Shown: positions 13,201 through 26,104, numbered from the stretch's first letter. The stretch is DNA of 64,000 bases from Lindgomyces ingoldianus (GCF_010093535.1 NW_022985181.1:1011324-1075323), one strand, 5' to 3'. The notes: a model not told the origin generated them from the sequence alone. Translations and numbers: made by a program.

Positions 13201-13891
13201 ACAAGAGGCCAAGCTTATCGTGAAATGCTCCCCCCATACTCGTGGATCCCCAAAACAGAATAGCCTCCCCTACTTGTTCTAGACCACTGGGACCTTTCAA
13301 GCTCACCGAGCGCCTCGTTGTGGACTCTTTTCAGTTGTGGCATCATTTTCGTGCAGCCTGCTTCAGGCTGTTCGGTCAATGCGGGCTTGTCGCTGGCTTC
13401 GACATCTGGTTCGTGCTCCACTCCTTTCGTATATCTCACACGGCGATCTATAATTCCACATGGTGCCCGTGGCCTCTCAGCCTTTCTCTCCCGTGAACAC
13501 TCACCTCTGTCCTACATGCCCACTCCGTAACATCCAGTCGGAAGTGTCTCTGTCCCTTCTCCCTCTCCACGTCGGGTCTACCGCCAAATCTGACAGCTCG
13601 ACCGTTGACCCCCCACCAACACCACCGCCTGCGGATCGCCATTTCTAGCGGCCACTTGCCCCTCCTGGTCCTGCGGTGCCTAGATAGAGTCGGACTTGCT
13701 GTCCTCCGGTCGCTTTAGTGCGCCAATTCCTCGAGTCTTAAAACCTGCCCAAGGACTGCTTCCTACTATTTACCCCGGCGGAGACCCAGCACCCCGGTTG
13801 AGGTTGGTTTCCTTTAACTTATATTCTCTCTTTACACTCACGCTAAGTACTTTCAAAGCAGTTCCAGGGCCTTACCACAATCCTAGTCCAG
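7270..13891. other. 6.6-kb region without a defensible gene
   Basis: Both strands and all frames were read. Only short frames appear. The longest is a 232-codon minus-strand frame at 9528-10226, rich in Arg, Pro and His, with no motif I recognise. Low-complexity spots include GAGC repeats near 8750-8765. The part from about 12.9 kb on is C/T-rich and is a likely long 5' leader and promoter for the regulator gene at 13892. About 9.1-10.3 kb could be a decayed element, but I found no terminal repeats or transposase motif. Confidence 0.4.
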
Positions 13892-16800
13892 ATGGCATCT
13901 CGTCCGGGGGGACCACCTACAGGCGCCAGCAACGTGACACCAAACGGCACCAGTTCTAACTCCGCAACTAATCCTAAGATGAGGAAGAGGACCAAGACAG
14001 GCTGCCTGACCTGTCGAAAACGTCGCATCAAATGTGGTGAAGAGAGGCCGACATGTGCCAACTGCATCAAATCGAAGCGACAGTGTGAAGGCTACAACCA
14101 GCGCGTCATCTTCAAGCCACCGATTGGGGACTGGCCAAACCATCCTGGCGCTGTGAGCACACTTCAGTATCACAGTTCGATGCTTCCCGGAGCCCGACGT
14201 TATGCGCCGCCTCAACCGACGACCCAATCTCAGGACGGCCCGTTGGCATCGATACAACCGCGGCCCATGCATTTCGACTTCTCAAACGTTGAGACTGGGC
14301 CCATCCCCGGCCTTGACGGGCAACATGTGCTTGTTGGAAGCCAGTCGCCGTATGGGCACGACCCAAACTACCAGCAGCCTCTACACTCCCCGCACTACCA
14401 ACAGCCTTTGCACTCGCCGCATCACCAGCTTCCAACTCCAACTAGCGCAACTTCCTACTTTCCGTCATCTCAGCCCTCTCCAATACATGGGAACTTCCCA
14501 GGACACTATGCGAATGAAGGAAATATCGGTTACCAAGCACAACAGCAATACCCTCAGGGAGAACCTCATCATCACATTCCAGTTTCTTATGATACCCACG
14601 TCGACCAAAAGCCTACCGTTTCTGTTTCTGAATCTCACTATCCTTCTGTTTCCCAAGCTTCTCAAGAGCAGGTTATATACCAGCAGCCGCAGCGGCCAAC
14701 CAGCATGGCCGAGGAGCAGAACCACTACGTTCTGCCTTCGAATGCCCCCCCACGAGCTGAGGAGTACCCTCACTACGTGGAGTCTCGGCCGCCTTTGACT
14801 CATATGGGCAGCAATCCTCGAGTCGCACATTCGCAGCCTAGCCCTGTGAACCTGAGTCACGCGCGTCCGTATGCGCTGCCACCCACTATCTCACTTTCTG
14901 ATTCTATTCGTCCCAGTTATCAGACTGTTCCTGTTCAGATACACCAACATGATGTAAACTCCGATGTAAAATATGTGCCGCAGCATGCTGTACTTGGTAT
15001 GTCCCGTATTTAGTTGCACATACTCCATATACGTTTAATTATTATTATTCCCCTTCTGATGTCCATTGCAAAGCAATGTAGACTTTTTTGCATACCTGTT
15101 CATAAAACCGTTGTAAAGGATCAGGTGGCTTGAAAAAACCGCCAAGTCTATCTCGTCGTAATGCTGTAAATACTCGCCCTTTTGCCCTACCGAGAATCCA
15201 CACGCCGTTGCCCCCGTTGATCGTACATTAAAAGCAAGATTGATGGCTGATAATTGCTTTTGTCTTCTAGAACAACCCGTCGCCGAACCGCAGGCCACGC
15301 AATCCTTTCAATGGCAACTCCTTATGTCAGGGTTCGGGGGTGACGACCATGTCAGCCCTACCCAAGTCCTTGATGAAGCAGCTGTTGAATACGTGGATGA
15401 TGAATACTTCGACGTAGAACCTGATGAGGAGATGCCGGATGAAGAGGAAGGGCAGGATGAAGACGCGATGGTGTTAAGCCGAGACTTTAGTCTCATGCAA
15501 CAGCTTCATCACGAGAATAATAACGAGCTCGCTCCTCGAAGCTATGATAACTTCCTATTCGAAGGATTCCTGACGCATTACTGTGCTGAGAATGTCGCCA
15601 ATCCGCTCAAGAACCCCAAGACTGCTAGAGTATTCGCGCACTTCGTCCACGCCACCGGTCCCAGTCTCTCAATCTACGAGCGCAATCCACGAAATCCTAA
15701 TTCGATATTCGAGGCCCCGACTCCACCACCTCACCAAAGTCTATGGACTTACATACTCCCTATGAAGGCGTTAAATCACCAAGGGCTGCTGCATGCCATG
15801 CTAGCGCTCTCCAGCCTACACATCGCAAGACTCCAAGGAGCCTCAGCCACACCGTCATACAGACATTATGCTTACGCCCTGAAACGCCTGACGGGATATC
15901 TCGGAGACACTAAGAAGCGCCTTCAGATTCCCACGCTCGCAACCTCACTACTTCTGGCTTTCTACGAAGTTATGACGGCAGAGCATGTTAAGTGGTCGAC
16001 CCACTTAGTCGGCGCGGCACATCTCCTCCGCGAGCTCGACTTCCGAACTCTCACTCAGGAAGCAAGACGTCTAAAAACAGAACAGATGGCGCAAGAGCAA
16101 CAATTCCCGTACCAAAACCCGAATATGTTGATCGACCAGAAGCAATTCGAGCAAAAGCTGAAGGAGACCGCCATGATGCCGGATGAGAATTTGGTCAGCA
16201 CTATCATTGGCAAGAAAGTCAATTATGACGACCACAGCCGTGTCTTCGAAGAAAACGGCAAGCAGAAAGGGCGGAGGAATAGTTTACCCGGGAAACTTGA
16301 TCTGCGGAGTTATGAGACGCTTCAGGACTTGAATTGGTGGTATATGCGGCATGACGCTTTTCAAAGCATCGTGAGTGGGAATCCATTGATGTGAGTCTCA
16401 TCTTGCCACCCATACTGACAAGTTTGAATGCTGATGGTTATAAGTATGGATTACCGTAAATGGTCAGACTGCCCTCCTCGAGCGCCATTCGGTCGCTCTG
16501 AAGCTCTGTATGGATCTCACGATCACCTTATACTTCTCATTGGTCGAATAGCAGATTTCACGGTTCGAGATCGCGAAAGGAAGCTCAGACAGGTGGAAGC
16601 AAATGGCGGACAATGGAAACCCACGCCGGGTATGCCTGGAATGCCTATGGGACCACCTCCGCAGGCCAAAGGCCAGCAGCACCCTCCTTCTACTCCTACA
16701 ACCCCTATGACACCGATGACGCCGATGGGTCCTGCCCCACATATGCAAGGAATGGGACCTCCTCCCGGATGGGTTGGTCCTCCACCTCCTGGCTGGCCTG

Positions 16801-17975
16801 GCGTTCCTCCACAAATGTCGCCGACAGGTGGTCCGCCTCGAGCATCCGGAATGATGCCTCCGCCTCCATCGCCAGGCTTCATGCCTCCACAACACCCTGG
16901 ACAACCACATATGCAAGACCAAGCTCCAATGCCTCCACAAGCTCAAGGGCCTCCTCAAATACCTCAGCCACCTCGCGGCCCTCCACCAGGCGCAATGCCT
17001 ACCTTCTACGGCATGGCGCCATCACGACCTCCAATTTCTCTCCCAACTAGCTACGCCAACCCAGATCCAAACTGGCATGACTCCCCCAAACCCCCTCACA
17101 CACCACACCCGAAATTCGCAGACCTACCCTCCGCCTACGACGCCGCACTTAACGACTGGACATCGATCCTACACGCCCACACCGCACTCTCTCAAATCCT
17201 ATCTTCAACCGCCCCCTTCGACCCCCTGCCTTCAGACCTCAACTTCACAGCCTTCGCGCCAGGCGGACCCACCACCCCCTTCGGCCCTGCGCTCGTCTAT
17301 CGGAGCTACGACATCTCCATCCTCTGGACCCTGCTACACCTCTCACACATCCTCCTCCTACGGTCCCACCCTGCAATGCCACCAGCCGCCATGGCCGCGG
17401 CTAGCATCTGCGCGCCCGCAACAGCGCCGTACGCCAACCTCGTCGGCCGCATCGCCGCAGGGCTACAGATGCCGATGACGGAGTCCACGCCGCTGAATCC
17501 GAATCTCGGCGCTGCCATGATCGAATCCACCATGAGTTTATTTTTTGCGGGGATACAGTATCAGGATCCCAAGCAGCGAGAGTGGTTGGTGGGCAGGTTG
17601 TTGGATATTGATCGCAGGACGGGGTGGGCGAGTGCTGGCGTGATTGCTAGGAGTTGTGAGACTAGTTGGGAGAAGGCAGCGGAGTTGGGGAGGGGGCCGA
17701 GTTATGAGAGGAGGAGGACTAGAAGGTTTGGGGAGGTGGGGCCGTTGGTTTTGGATCCGGATCAAAATCAGGATGAGAGGGGTGGGAGTAGGGGTGGAGA
17801 AATGGGCGAGAGAGTGAGCGAGAGGAGGGGGGGTGTGTTTGAGGGCGATGAGAAAAGGTTTGTTGTTAGACATCCGAAGGGGTATACACCTTGGGCTATG
17901 AATCTTTTGGGTACGGATGAGGATTTGAGGGTCGGCATGGAGAAGGTAGAGATAGGGGCTGGGGTGGAGAGATGA
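13892..17975 (+). CDS. Zn2Cys6 fungal-type transcription factor
   Basis: Three exons (13892-14996, 15271-16390, 16445-17975) encode 1251 residues. The binuclear zinc cluster is Cys38-x2-Cys41-x6-Cys48-x6-Cys55-x2-Cys58-x6-Cys65, with the basic run RKRRIKC and linker CEGYNQRVIFKPP. It should bind DNA at CGG-type half sites. A long His/Gln/Pro/Tyr-rich low-complexity part follows, then an acidic stretch (around DDEYFDVEPDEEMPDEEE) at the start of exon 2. The fungal-specific middle homology region comes next (LLHAMLALSSLHIARLQGA, LATSLLLAFYEVMTAEHVKW, HLVGAAHLLRELDF). Exon 3 has a Pro/Gly/Met-rich spacer and a second helical part. Intron 1 is 274 nt, long for this window. The regulon is unknown. 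A long gene-free region lies upstream. Confidence 0.9.
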
Positions 17976-19535
17976 AAGGAGTCTGGCTGCCACTGGTATT
18001 GAAGTTGGATAAACTTGAGCGGAAGGTGTTTGCGGAGAAGTATACGAGGAATATCGGGAAAATGAACGACAATCGGAACGAACCACGAGGAATAACGGAA
18101 TACGGAAGGGAATATTTGGATCTCTTTCAAAAGGATGGCCAAGACGGATCGATGTTTTGGAGGCACGCAATGCGCTCCGATACACAGTCTTTCGAAATGG
18201 ACAGTCGCTACAAACGACATCATCCTTCGGGCTTCCCTATCTCCACCTACGAATTTACGGCTTTGCCTACGCCGTCGAGCTGGGATCACGGTCGCGTCCT
18301 TATGATATCCAAACAGCGACGTCGCTCAGTTTATGTACGCCAGCGAAAAGCGAAGTATGCATTATCTCAGTCTGAGAACTTATATCAATGCATACCACAC
18401 ATGTATCATGCATGTATACGAGACATCTGTCTCAGAGAGAAAGCGACATAATTGCCTGAAGTTACCTGTGATGAATGGGACTTACAACTCTAATTTCTTC
18501 CTCTTTAAATACGGGTCTTATACCTTCGTTTAGTTTGCGATCTCCACTACTTGCACACATGCGCACGCAATATCTTCCATTCACCTACTTAGCTAAATAC
18601 TGAAGTCGCTGTAGTCAGTCAGGGCACATGAAGATTCAAGCACCGTTTTTGATTTGGTGTGATGTTGTGATATCGAATCATCGGCAATATACTAGGGCTC
18701 TAAAGAGCAAATAGGCAAGCAGAAACGCAAAAGAACTTAGCTTCAACCACACACCGGCTCCGCCATCGTTCCAGGGGCGGGGGTTTGGCCTCTTTCAAAG
18801 TCGTTTACAACTCCAACCGAAAATCTTGCATGCGTATTAAAATATGTGATTATGTAGATGGGTACCGGGTCTGAGTAGTATACCGCGCACGAAATCAAGG
18901 AGGATTTGAAAAGCGGCGCGCGCCAGCATTTTTATCGGTCAACTGCAAGTGGTGAGTGAGCCTCATATGAACAGTACGCTTTTTAGAGAATCCCTCAAGC
19001 CCGGGAAATCGGAGGGGGATTAGCTCTGTTATTATACACCGAGATACCATCGAAGAAGGTGGATCTGTGAACAAAGGAAAGGGAGCAGAATTGAACAAGG
19101 GGAAAGGCGAGTCCAATTCTGCCAGTGTGGTAGACATGGCCTTGAATAAACTGCACTGAAAGAGGGGAATGAAAGTAGACATGCTAAGCATGAGGGGGTA
19201 AACCCTCAAACGCCGGTTTTTTCGACCTGCGATATCCTTGTGAGGACGCTGATCGATAGACTGGACTGAGGAGGGGTGAAACTAGAAAACTGTGATGCAT
19301 GCACACAATGGGAAACACCGAAGCTAGAGCTAAAAGATGAAGTCGGGGGAGATGGGAAATCGAGATACTCCAGTCAGAATCAAAGTCTGAAGACCGCCAC
19401 AGATGTGTATATAGGATACGTACATCTTACTGCAAACCGCCCAAGAAGCTGGACGATCATGGAAAGGTTGGGACAGAAGTCAGGAAGGAACTACCAAATA
19501 CTTGATGCGGTTGATAGTGACCAAGTACCATGACC
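17976..19535. other. Intergenic, convergent 3' flanks
   Basis: Lies between the convergent ends of the Zn2Cys6 gene and the coiled-coil gene. A 159-codon frame (17972-18451, +) overlaps the regulator's stop by four bases and has no recognisable domain, so I read it as 3' UTR. Nothing else is seen. Confidence 0.45.
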
Positions 19536-21610
19536 TCAGGTGTAGTTCGGGTTGCGAGCCTGCATAGTAACAAGCAAATCATAGAATCCCCTATCCCACC
19601 CCGTGCACTGGAGGTACTCCCACCAGAGACGCAAGGCAGGCGGGTCATCAGCATCAGCCTGAAATAATTATTAGTACAAAGTCGCTGATATGCAGGAAGA
19701 AAAATAGACACTCGACTTACGCGCTCAAAGGCTTGGAGGATGAACTCCTTCTTGATCATTGAGACCTTCATACGAGCTTCCTTTTCCCACTCACTTAGCT
19801 CCATGACATAGTCCTTGACGTCACGCATCACCTTTTGCAATTCTTTCTCCTCATCAACGCTCATTCCATCGTCGGTGCACTCGATCCGGAACATGGCGCC
19901 CTCGTACTCTGGCTTTGGGAAAAAGTGCTTCATCAGCGCTTTGGTGACCCATTCAGCGCGACCAACAGCAGACAGTTCCTCAGCCCAGTAGGTCTTGACG
20001 GAATCAGACACGTCATCCTTCATACGATCGTAGTCAAGTTTGTCGGACCATCGCGTCTGACTATAATTCCCGAAGTAGACATAGCGGCGCTTGTCTCCTA
20101 TGGCCCACGACGAAGTGCAGATAAAGAGAGGCACATTCTCAAAGGAACATTCAGTTTCTTCACTAAACACCTCCTCAGGATTGACATTGAAGAAAGGAGT
20201 CATCTTTGCGCCGTGGGTGCCGGGCTCCTTGGGGAGGTACTTCTCATATGTGGCGTCGAGGAGATAGTAGGCGCGATTTTTGAGAATGCATGTACTGGAG
20301 CTTGGCCGGATATAGATGAGTCCTGGGGACCACGTCTCGCCACCGAAGGTGTTACGGAGAAAGTCTGGGGTGAAAGATATCATCTCGGCTGGCGGCGGGA
20401 TGGCTGTGATTTCCTCGGTTGTGAGGCACTGCTTCATGCTGTAGATGAAACTGGGCATCCAGCCTCGACATGACGAAACGTGATACGGGTCCTCGATTGA
20501 CGGTAGAGGGATATCGCGGACAATTTCAGTCAAGGCTGACGATGGCGTTGGAGGCCTGGCTGGTGGGAGTGGGGAGTGCATCGTTCTGTCGGGATTAGAT
20601 TTAGATCTCGCTGGAAGGGGGGCTTCTTACTTAACAATCACATAATTCTCATCAACCATTCCGTCAGTGTGAAGAGCGCCGTTCGCATTGTTTCCGCTGA
20701 TGGGAGCACCGGTAGAACTGGGCTGGTCAGTCAAGGCTTTCAAGGGCTTCAATCGGGCTATTTACCTATTGGCCACCGCATTACGGCGATGAGGGGCCAG
20801 GGTCTGGTCCTGCTGGGGTGGTCCAGTGGACTTCCTCATGTGCGGTGCGATGTAGATAGGATTGGACCTCAAGTATTGGGGATTGGACGGGGGGTTCGGT
20901 GCTTCAGCGGGTGTAGAATTCTTAGATGCTGAAGGCGGAGTATTGGCGGTAATCGTGGGAGCATCAGAGCCGTTGGGCTTCTCATCAATTCCCTTGACCA
21001 GTGGATCAGAGGTTGGGTCGTCCTTCGTCTTGGGTAGTGAGTCCGGCTTAAACACCTCGCCATTGGGGCCTTCAAGGACAGACTCCTCAAGCTTCTCGCG
21101 ATTTGCGGTAGCCACGGTTTGGTGGGCGTCAACTTCGCCTTTCCATCCAGTTTGCACTAGTTTTTCAACGTGGCGCGTCAGGATCTCCACTTCTTGGCGG
21201 AGGTCACTATGGTCCTTCTCAAGAGCTTCATGCTTCTCCTCAAGAATATAATTATCCTTCTCAAGTGCATAATAGTCCCTAGCAAGATCAACATGTTTCT
21301 TCTCAAGAGCATAGTACCTAGTTAGAAGATCATTGTGGCTTGTATGATAGAACTTGTCTATCTCAGGTAGTGGCTGTTTCTCAAGCTGTTTCGCGAGAGC
21401 TTCGTAGTTCGCCTCAAGAGTACGGTGGCTCACCAAAAGAGCGTCGAGGTTCGTAGACAACCCACACACTTGATTTTGAAGTAGTTTAACGTCGTAGACG
21501 TCATTTTTTGAAAATACTGGGTCATCTGGGCGGTGGAGGGGGACACCATTGCTAGCTCTGTAAACACTCCACTGCTGGCCAGGGTCCGATTTTGGGTCGC
21601 GGTCAGACAT
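19536..21610 (-). CDS. Coiled-coil protein with conserved C-terminal domain of unknown function
   Basis: Four exons (20766-21610, 20631-20717, 19721-20585, 19536-19658) give 639 residues. Residues about 50-170 form a charged coiled coil in which a YALEK / HEALEKDH unit recurs several times. A disordered Pro/Ser/Asn part follows to about residue 330. The conserved C-terminal domain includes SFTPDFLRNTFGGETWSPGL, FICTSSWAIGDKRRYVYFGN, SQTRWSDKLDYDRMK, VGRAEWVTKALMKHFFPKPE and a final LRLWWEYLQCTGWDRGFYD. This resembles the DUF6697 family as I remember it; I cannot confirm the accession. The WSDKLDYDRMK and HFFPKP motifs look like a folded, possibly nucleic-acid or modification-related domain, but that is a guess. 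No signal peptide or membrane segment is visible. Confidence 0.8.
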
Positions 21611-24600
21611 GTCGCCGACTGGTGGGAGGGCAAAGGTGTGGTGAAGTAGTGATTATATAGTGAGCTACTAAAGGCCGAAGTGGTCTGAGAGATGGTCTTA
21701 GGTGAAGGAGTTGGCTTGCGGCTCAACTTGACAGAGAGAAGGATCGTGCTGCAACGCGGCAGCTTGAGTGGTTATTGAATAGCTATTGCTTGAGGCGAAC
21801 GGGAAAGAAGCGGGAAGGCCAGAGAGGATGGAAAGAAGAAAGATAGACTACTGAGTTATCAAAGGCTGAGGCGGCTTGGTGGACAGACTCGGGTGAAGGA
21901 GCCGGCTTGAAGTTCAGCTTGGCGTCGAGAAGAAAGGTGCTGCAGAGAGGCAGCTTGAGCGGCGAATGAATAACTATTGCCTGAAAGGAGTTGGAAGTAG
22001 GTGCAAAGGTTGGAGAAGGTAGAGAGAAGAGAGGTGATGGAGAGAGAGAAAAGAGGTGGTAGTGGAGAGAGATAAAAGAGACAGTGGAAGAAGAGGAAAG
22101 AGGTGGTGAAGGGAAGAAGGTGGAAAGAGTCAGAAGGAGGGAGGGGTAATGGCTTTATTCTAGCCTGAGCGGGTTGACAAGTGGCGGTGACTGATGAAGT
22201 TGAAGCCTTGCTGGGGATTTTGCGGGAGGGACAGAGCAGACTCGGCCTGATAAGGTAGCCGGCGGACACTGTGTTGCCGTTCGCCCTCCCGAAACATGTC
22301 GAGGTCTGGTTGACTGGGAACATATAACCTTTAGTAGCAAATAGTTTGCTGAGGTTCGAGTGTCATTCATATGCAGAAGTTAAGAAAACAGCGCGTCAGA
22401 AGTTCGCAAGTACCCTCCGTTATAGGGAATGTTCATGGGTGCAATAGTAGTGAGCTAGCAGGTCTGACCCGACTCAATCCTGAGGACAAGGTAAACTACG
22501 CGTGCTTTGCATTCTACAGATCCTCCCTCAGCCGTCTTAGGCATGTTGGGCAGGCAATCGAGTGTCCTGTAAAGGCCTCTAGTCTAGTGCCATGTATTAA
22601 ATTGCAGTCCGCTTTGAAGGTGATAGCGAGCTGAGGTCAACACCAGCGACTGAAGCGCGGACGTTAAACATACCAGTGATGCGATGATGGCCGTTTCCGT
22701 TGCTGTGACAAGATCTCACCGAGGCTAAGGAGACGCCCCGACCCTTAGCAGTCGGAACCGCAGCTCCAATGAACGCTCCATTCCCCATTACATGTCTACA
22801 TCTACCGTGAAACATTGAAAGCATCTTTCGATCCTGTTGCTGGGATGATGAAGAGAGTGAAGAAGATGCATGGATTTGCTCTAAGCAGACCCCGATACGT
22901 TTGGTTGGAGTTGCCAAGATTTGTCGGAACTTCAGAAGACATTAAACCTGCGCTCTTACGAAGCATTCCTAATGCAGCAGTAAACTCAGAATCAATTCGG
23001 GCTCGTATTGTGGATGTGTTGCAGGGATTCGTCTTCTTCGTTTCTTCTTCTTCGTGCCTTCTCCGACTGCTTTAACCAGCTTGTCCGTGCTTATTTGTGG
23101 AGTCGTTGGAGTGCGTGGACAAAACAACTGGTAGTCTCGCGCGACGTAGAATGCTACTACATCTAGGAACTAGTGCAGCGACGGTCCGCTCCCCCAACCC
23201 CACGAACGCCCGAACATATACAAATGGACATCTTTGGCAATCGCTTGATAGGTCTTGGCGGCGACCACACGGCCGGAACTCTTACGGCCAGAACTCTCTC
23301 AGTTGGTAGCTGGTGGCCCTCGTTGCTGCTGTAGCCGCTAGATCTTCCACTACTAGAGCTTTCGATTTGACTGTTATCACGGCTTTTACACACACGGTTC
23401 TGAGTGGATAACAGGAATTCCGAGAAAAAATTAATCCTCGGAAATACCCTCAACCTCAGCGCTGCTATTTGATTAACCGTACGACTTTAGAGGGATGGCT
23501 TGGTCATCTACAATACCTTAGCACGACCCATAGAATACAAAGAGTGCAGAATGAAGACACCAAACTTCTCACTAGAACCATAGAGAAGGTTGAAAGAATG
23601 CTGTTTTCGACCCTCAAATAGATGTTTGCCACTTTCTGTTGCGGGATCCAACAGGCAGTATGCTGGTCAGGGCTCTACAAGCAAATTTTAGCTAAGGATT
23701 TGGATTATTTAAATTGTTCTGGCACCACGGTGGATTGCTGGAAACAGGTGGGTTGTGGCTGCCACTCTTGAAGGCTATCTACCGCATCTTTGATGAGGTG
23801 AGGCAGGATATCGAGACAATGTGCTGCCAGCCAATCAGCTCATAGCCGAATCCGATTTGTTCAAATGATAAAGACAACCGATATCACACATTGAATCTTG
23901 GGATCGAAGAGAGGAATAATGCACACTGACTATGCAGCAAGCCATAGCAGGTGGGTCGTGCAGGATGGTTCATATGATCCAGCAACGCGGTTCCGCACCT
24001 GGGCAGTGTTGTTTGCTCTTTGTACCATGCCAAGCACTGCCGGAGAAGTGGGTCGCAGGGCAAAGAAGTAAATATAAAAACGAGTAGGAGTTTGATAGCG
24101 AATAGACAAGGTTGATTGACTTGCATATTCAGGGAAGCAGAGATCACTAAGAATGCAAGAAGCCTGCACCTTCGGCTCGGTCGGATCGAGACGGCGCACT
24201 TACAAAGAGAACTGAAACTTTATCCCACTGCGCTCGATACACACTCTGCAACTCCCCTCCACAGCTGCGGACACGGATGATATATTTGATCAATGCCGAT
24301 ATGAACCACCCGTGGACATTCAATTGCACCTGCCGGTCATTGAGCAGAACGGAGAGCATGAGCAGGCGCAGGGCCACGTGCTGGTGGTCAAAATTCGGGA
24401 TGGCAGACAAAACATCCTCACGGTCGCAACGCCGATGCCAGAAGACGGTGGACAATGGACGACAGACGATGGACTAGTTCGCAGGACGGCTGATAGGCGA
24501 CGAGTGCAGAGGGGAGCGAAGAGTGCCCCTGACAGCGGCGAAACGTTTCTCCGCAGGACCCTGATTTCGTCACTCGACCTGGCCCGTGCGACTCGGGATG

Positions 24601-24779
24601 CAGAAGTCGTCCAATGTGCCTCTCACCCTTCCGACCCGGCTCACGGCAGATGCACGCCCACCAAGCGAATGTAGCGCACCCGGCAGCTCTCCTTCATTCC
24701 TGCTAGACTTCGCGCACTGCGTTGAGGGGTCTAGCATTCGTTGCTTTTGTTTCCTGTCCAGCCCCAACTCTGTCGCAGC
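21611..24779. other. 3.2-kb intergenic region with a degenerate repeat
   Basis: Upstream flanks of two divergent genes (coiled-coil gene at 21610 and SAP30-like gene at 24780). The first part contains a 191-bp imperfect repeat and G/A-rich tracts near 22.0-22.15 kb. Around 23.45-23.65 kb one plus frame reads VGWLGHLQYL-like helical peptide with stops, possibly a worn gene remnant, but I cannot name it. No intact gene is supported. Confidence 0.4.
21661..22001. repeat. Degenerate 191-bp direct repeat, two copies
   Basis: Sequence from 21661 (TGAGCTACTAAAGGCCGAAG) aligns without gaps to sequence from 21852 (TGAGTTATCAAAGGCTGAGG) over about 150 bp. Shared blocks include GGTGAAGGAG, GGCAGCTTGAG and CTATTGC(T/C)TGA. 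Identity is roughly two-thirds by eye. It lies in the 5' flank of the coiled-coil gene, so it may be a duplicated leader or promoter segment. Confidence 0.65.
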
Positions 24780-25417
24780 ATGCCTCCCGCGAAGCGTGCA
24801 CACGAGGACACGCTGACCCTCAAGGAGAAGCTGCACTCGCTCCAGGGCACCACCGCCCGCGGACGTCGCAACGGCCATGCGAGCCTCACGAATGGGAGCA
24901 ATTTGAAGGAAGTCATGTCCTCGACCGCCGACAACGCCTCCACCAACAGCGGTCAGAACGAGCAGAATGGATCAGGTGTGAGTCGCGCGCTAGAATTGAG
25001 CTCCCTCATGCCTCCACAGTACGTCACTTGCTAATCCCCGCTGCTTTCTCGTAGGTGTCGTGGTCCTCGCAGGACGTTTCCCTCCTCCAAGGGTACCGGC
25101 GTGCCTACCGCCTCGACACGCCTTCCTCGTTCAAGAATCCCCTCAGCCACGTTGTACTCGGAAGTGGCATCGGGCGCTACTCCCCCACAATGGCAAGGCC
25201 CAAGGCGAAGAGAAGAGCCCACAAGGACCAGCTGGCACTGTCCGTGAGGAAGAACTTTAATGCTCTCGGCGTCAACGAGACCGACGTCATCGTCCACCTG
25301 CTGTATAAAGTGAAGCATAAAGGCACACACTTCTCAGGACCCCTCTATCTTGTTGCCGGTACTAATTCTGCCTTAGATAAGGAATTTCGCGTCCGATTTG
25401 CACCGCAACGAAAATAG
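24780..25417 (+). CDS. SAP30-type Sin3-binding histone deacetylase complex subunit
   Basis: Likely a small subunit of the Rpd3/Sin3 histone deacetylase complex. Exons 24780-24977, 25055-25322 and 25377-25417 give 168 residues. The N-terminal third is disordered (MPPAKRAHEDTLTLKEKLHS, Asn/Ser/Gly-rich). The Sin3-binding region follows: LLQGYRRAYRLDTPSSF, GIGRYSPTMARPKAKRRAHK, DQLALSVRKNFNALGVNE and DVIVHLLYKVKHK, then DKEFRVRFAP. The second intron (25323-25376, 54 nt) appears to be GC-AG. It starts GCACAC, has a TACTAAT branch site and ends TTAG, and removing it aligns HK directly with DKEFRVRF as the family expects. If it is retained the frame stays open with 18 extra residues. There is no zinc finger, as in other fungal members. 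Confidence 0.85.
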
Positions 25418-26104
25418 ACTCGAGCCAACGATACCACGTCACTGCACTTACGGAGTTCCTCGTGTCGATACCACATGGACCAGCGCTACGCACTCGCACT
25501 ACATTGTACTTAGCATGAGCATTGGACAGGCGTTTCGGTATACTTTCGTGTTTGGGGAATTGGAAAGCCATCGTCTTGGTAAAGGGGCTGGTTGGCCCTG
25601 GACAAATCGTTTGGATGAATACTCGACGCAACACGTTTGATACGAGTAGCCACGGCTTAAATGTTAGTCTTCGGTACAAAACAACATCAATATAATTGGA
25701 TATTTGGCATAATCACTTACTGTCGGCATTTTGTCGCCCTTATGGTACCAGGAGAATTTTGGGGCCGCTGTGCCTCGGCGCGAATCTCAGCCTGATCCAT
25801 GCACACATTGAGTCTCAACAGTACAAGTTGGAGCATGCTATACCCCATTAATTCTAGATACCATTCTCTCACAAGCACCTGAATTCGTCTTTTCCCCAGC
25901 GAAGACTTGTTCCTAGCCCGGGTGGCCCAGAAAATGCCAGAATGCTCACGTGCGGCAACCAATGACGAAGCGCATCAGCGGCTGGCCCGAGCGCCAATTT
26001 TTTCGCGGAAGTCCTCCGAACTTTGCGACGACACACATTCACTCTTCGGCATCCTCACTCCCTCCCCAACCCATCCAGTCTGGATCCCCAATCTGACTGT
26101 CAAA
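25418..26104. other. Intergenic region upstream of MDJ1
   Basis: 687 bp holding the 3' flank of the SAP30-like gene and the promoter of MDJ1. Small frames on both strands lack recognisable content. Confidence 0.4.

Noticed and set aside
17972..18451. 159-codon frame overlapping the end of the Zn2Cys6 gene
   Set aside because: Starts on the regulator's stop, shows no domain and is most simply 3' UTR.
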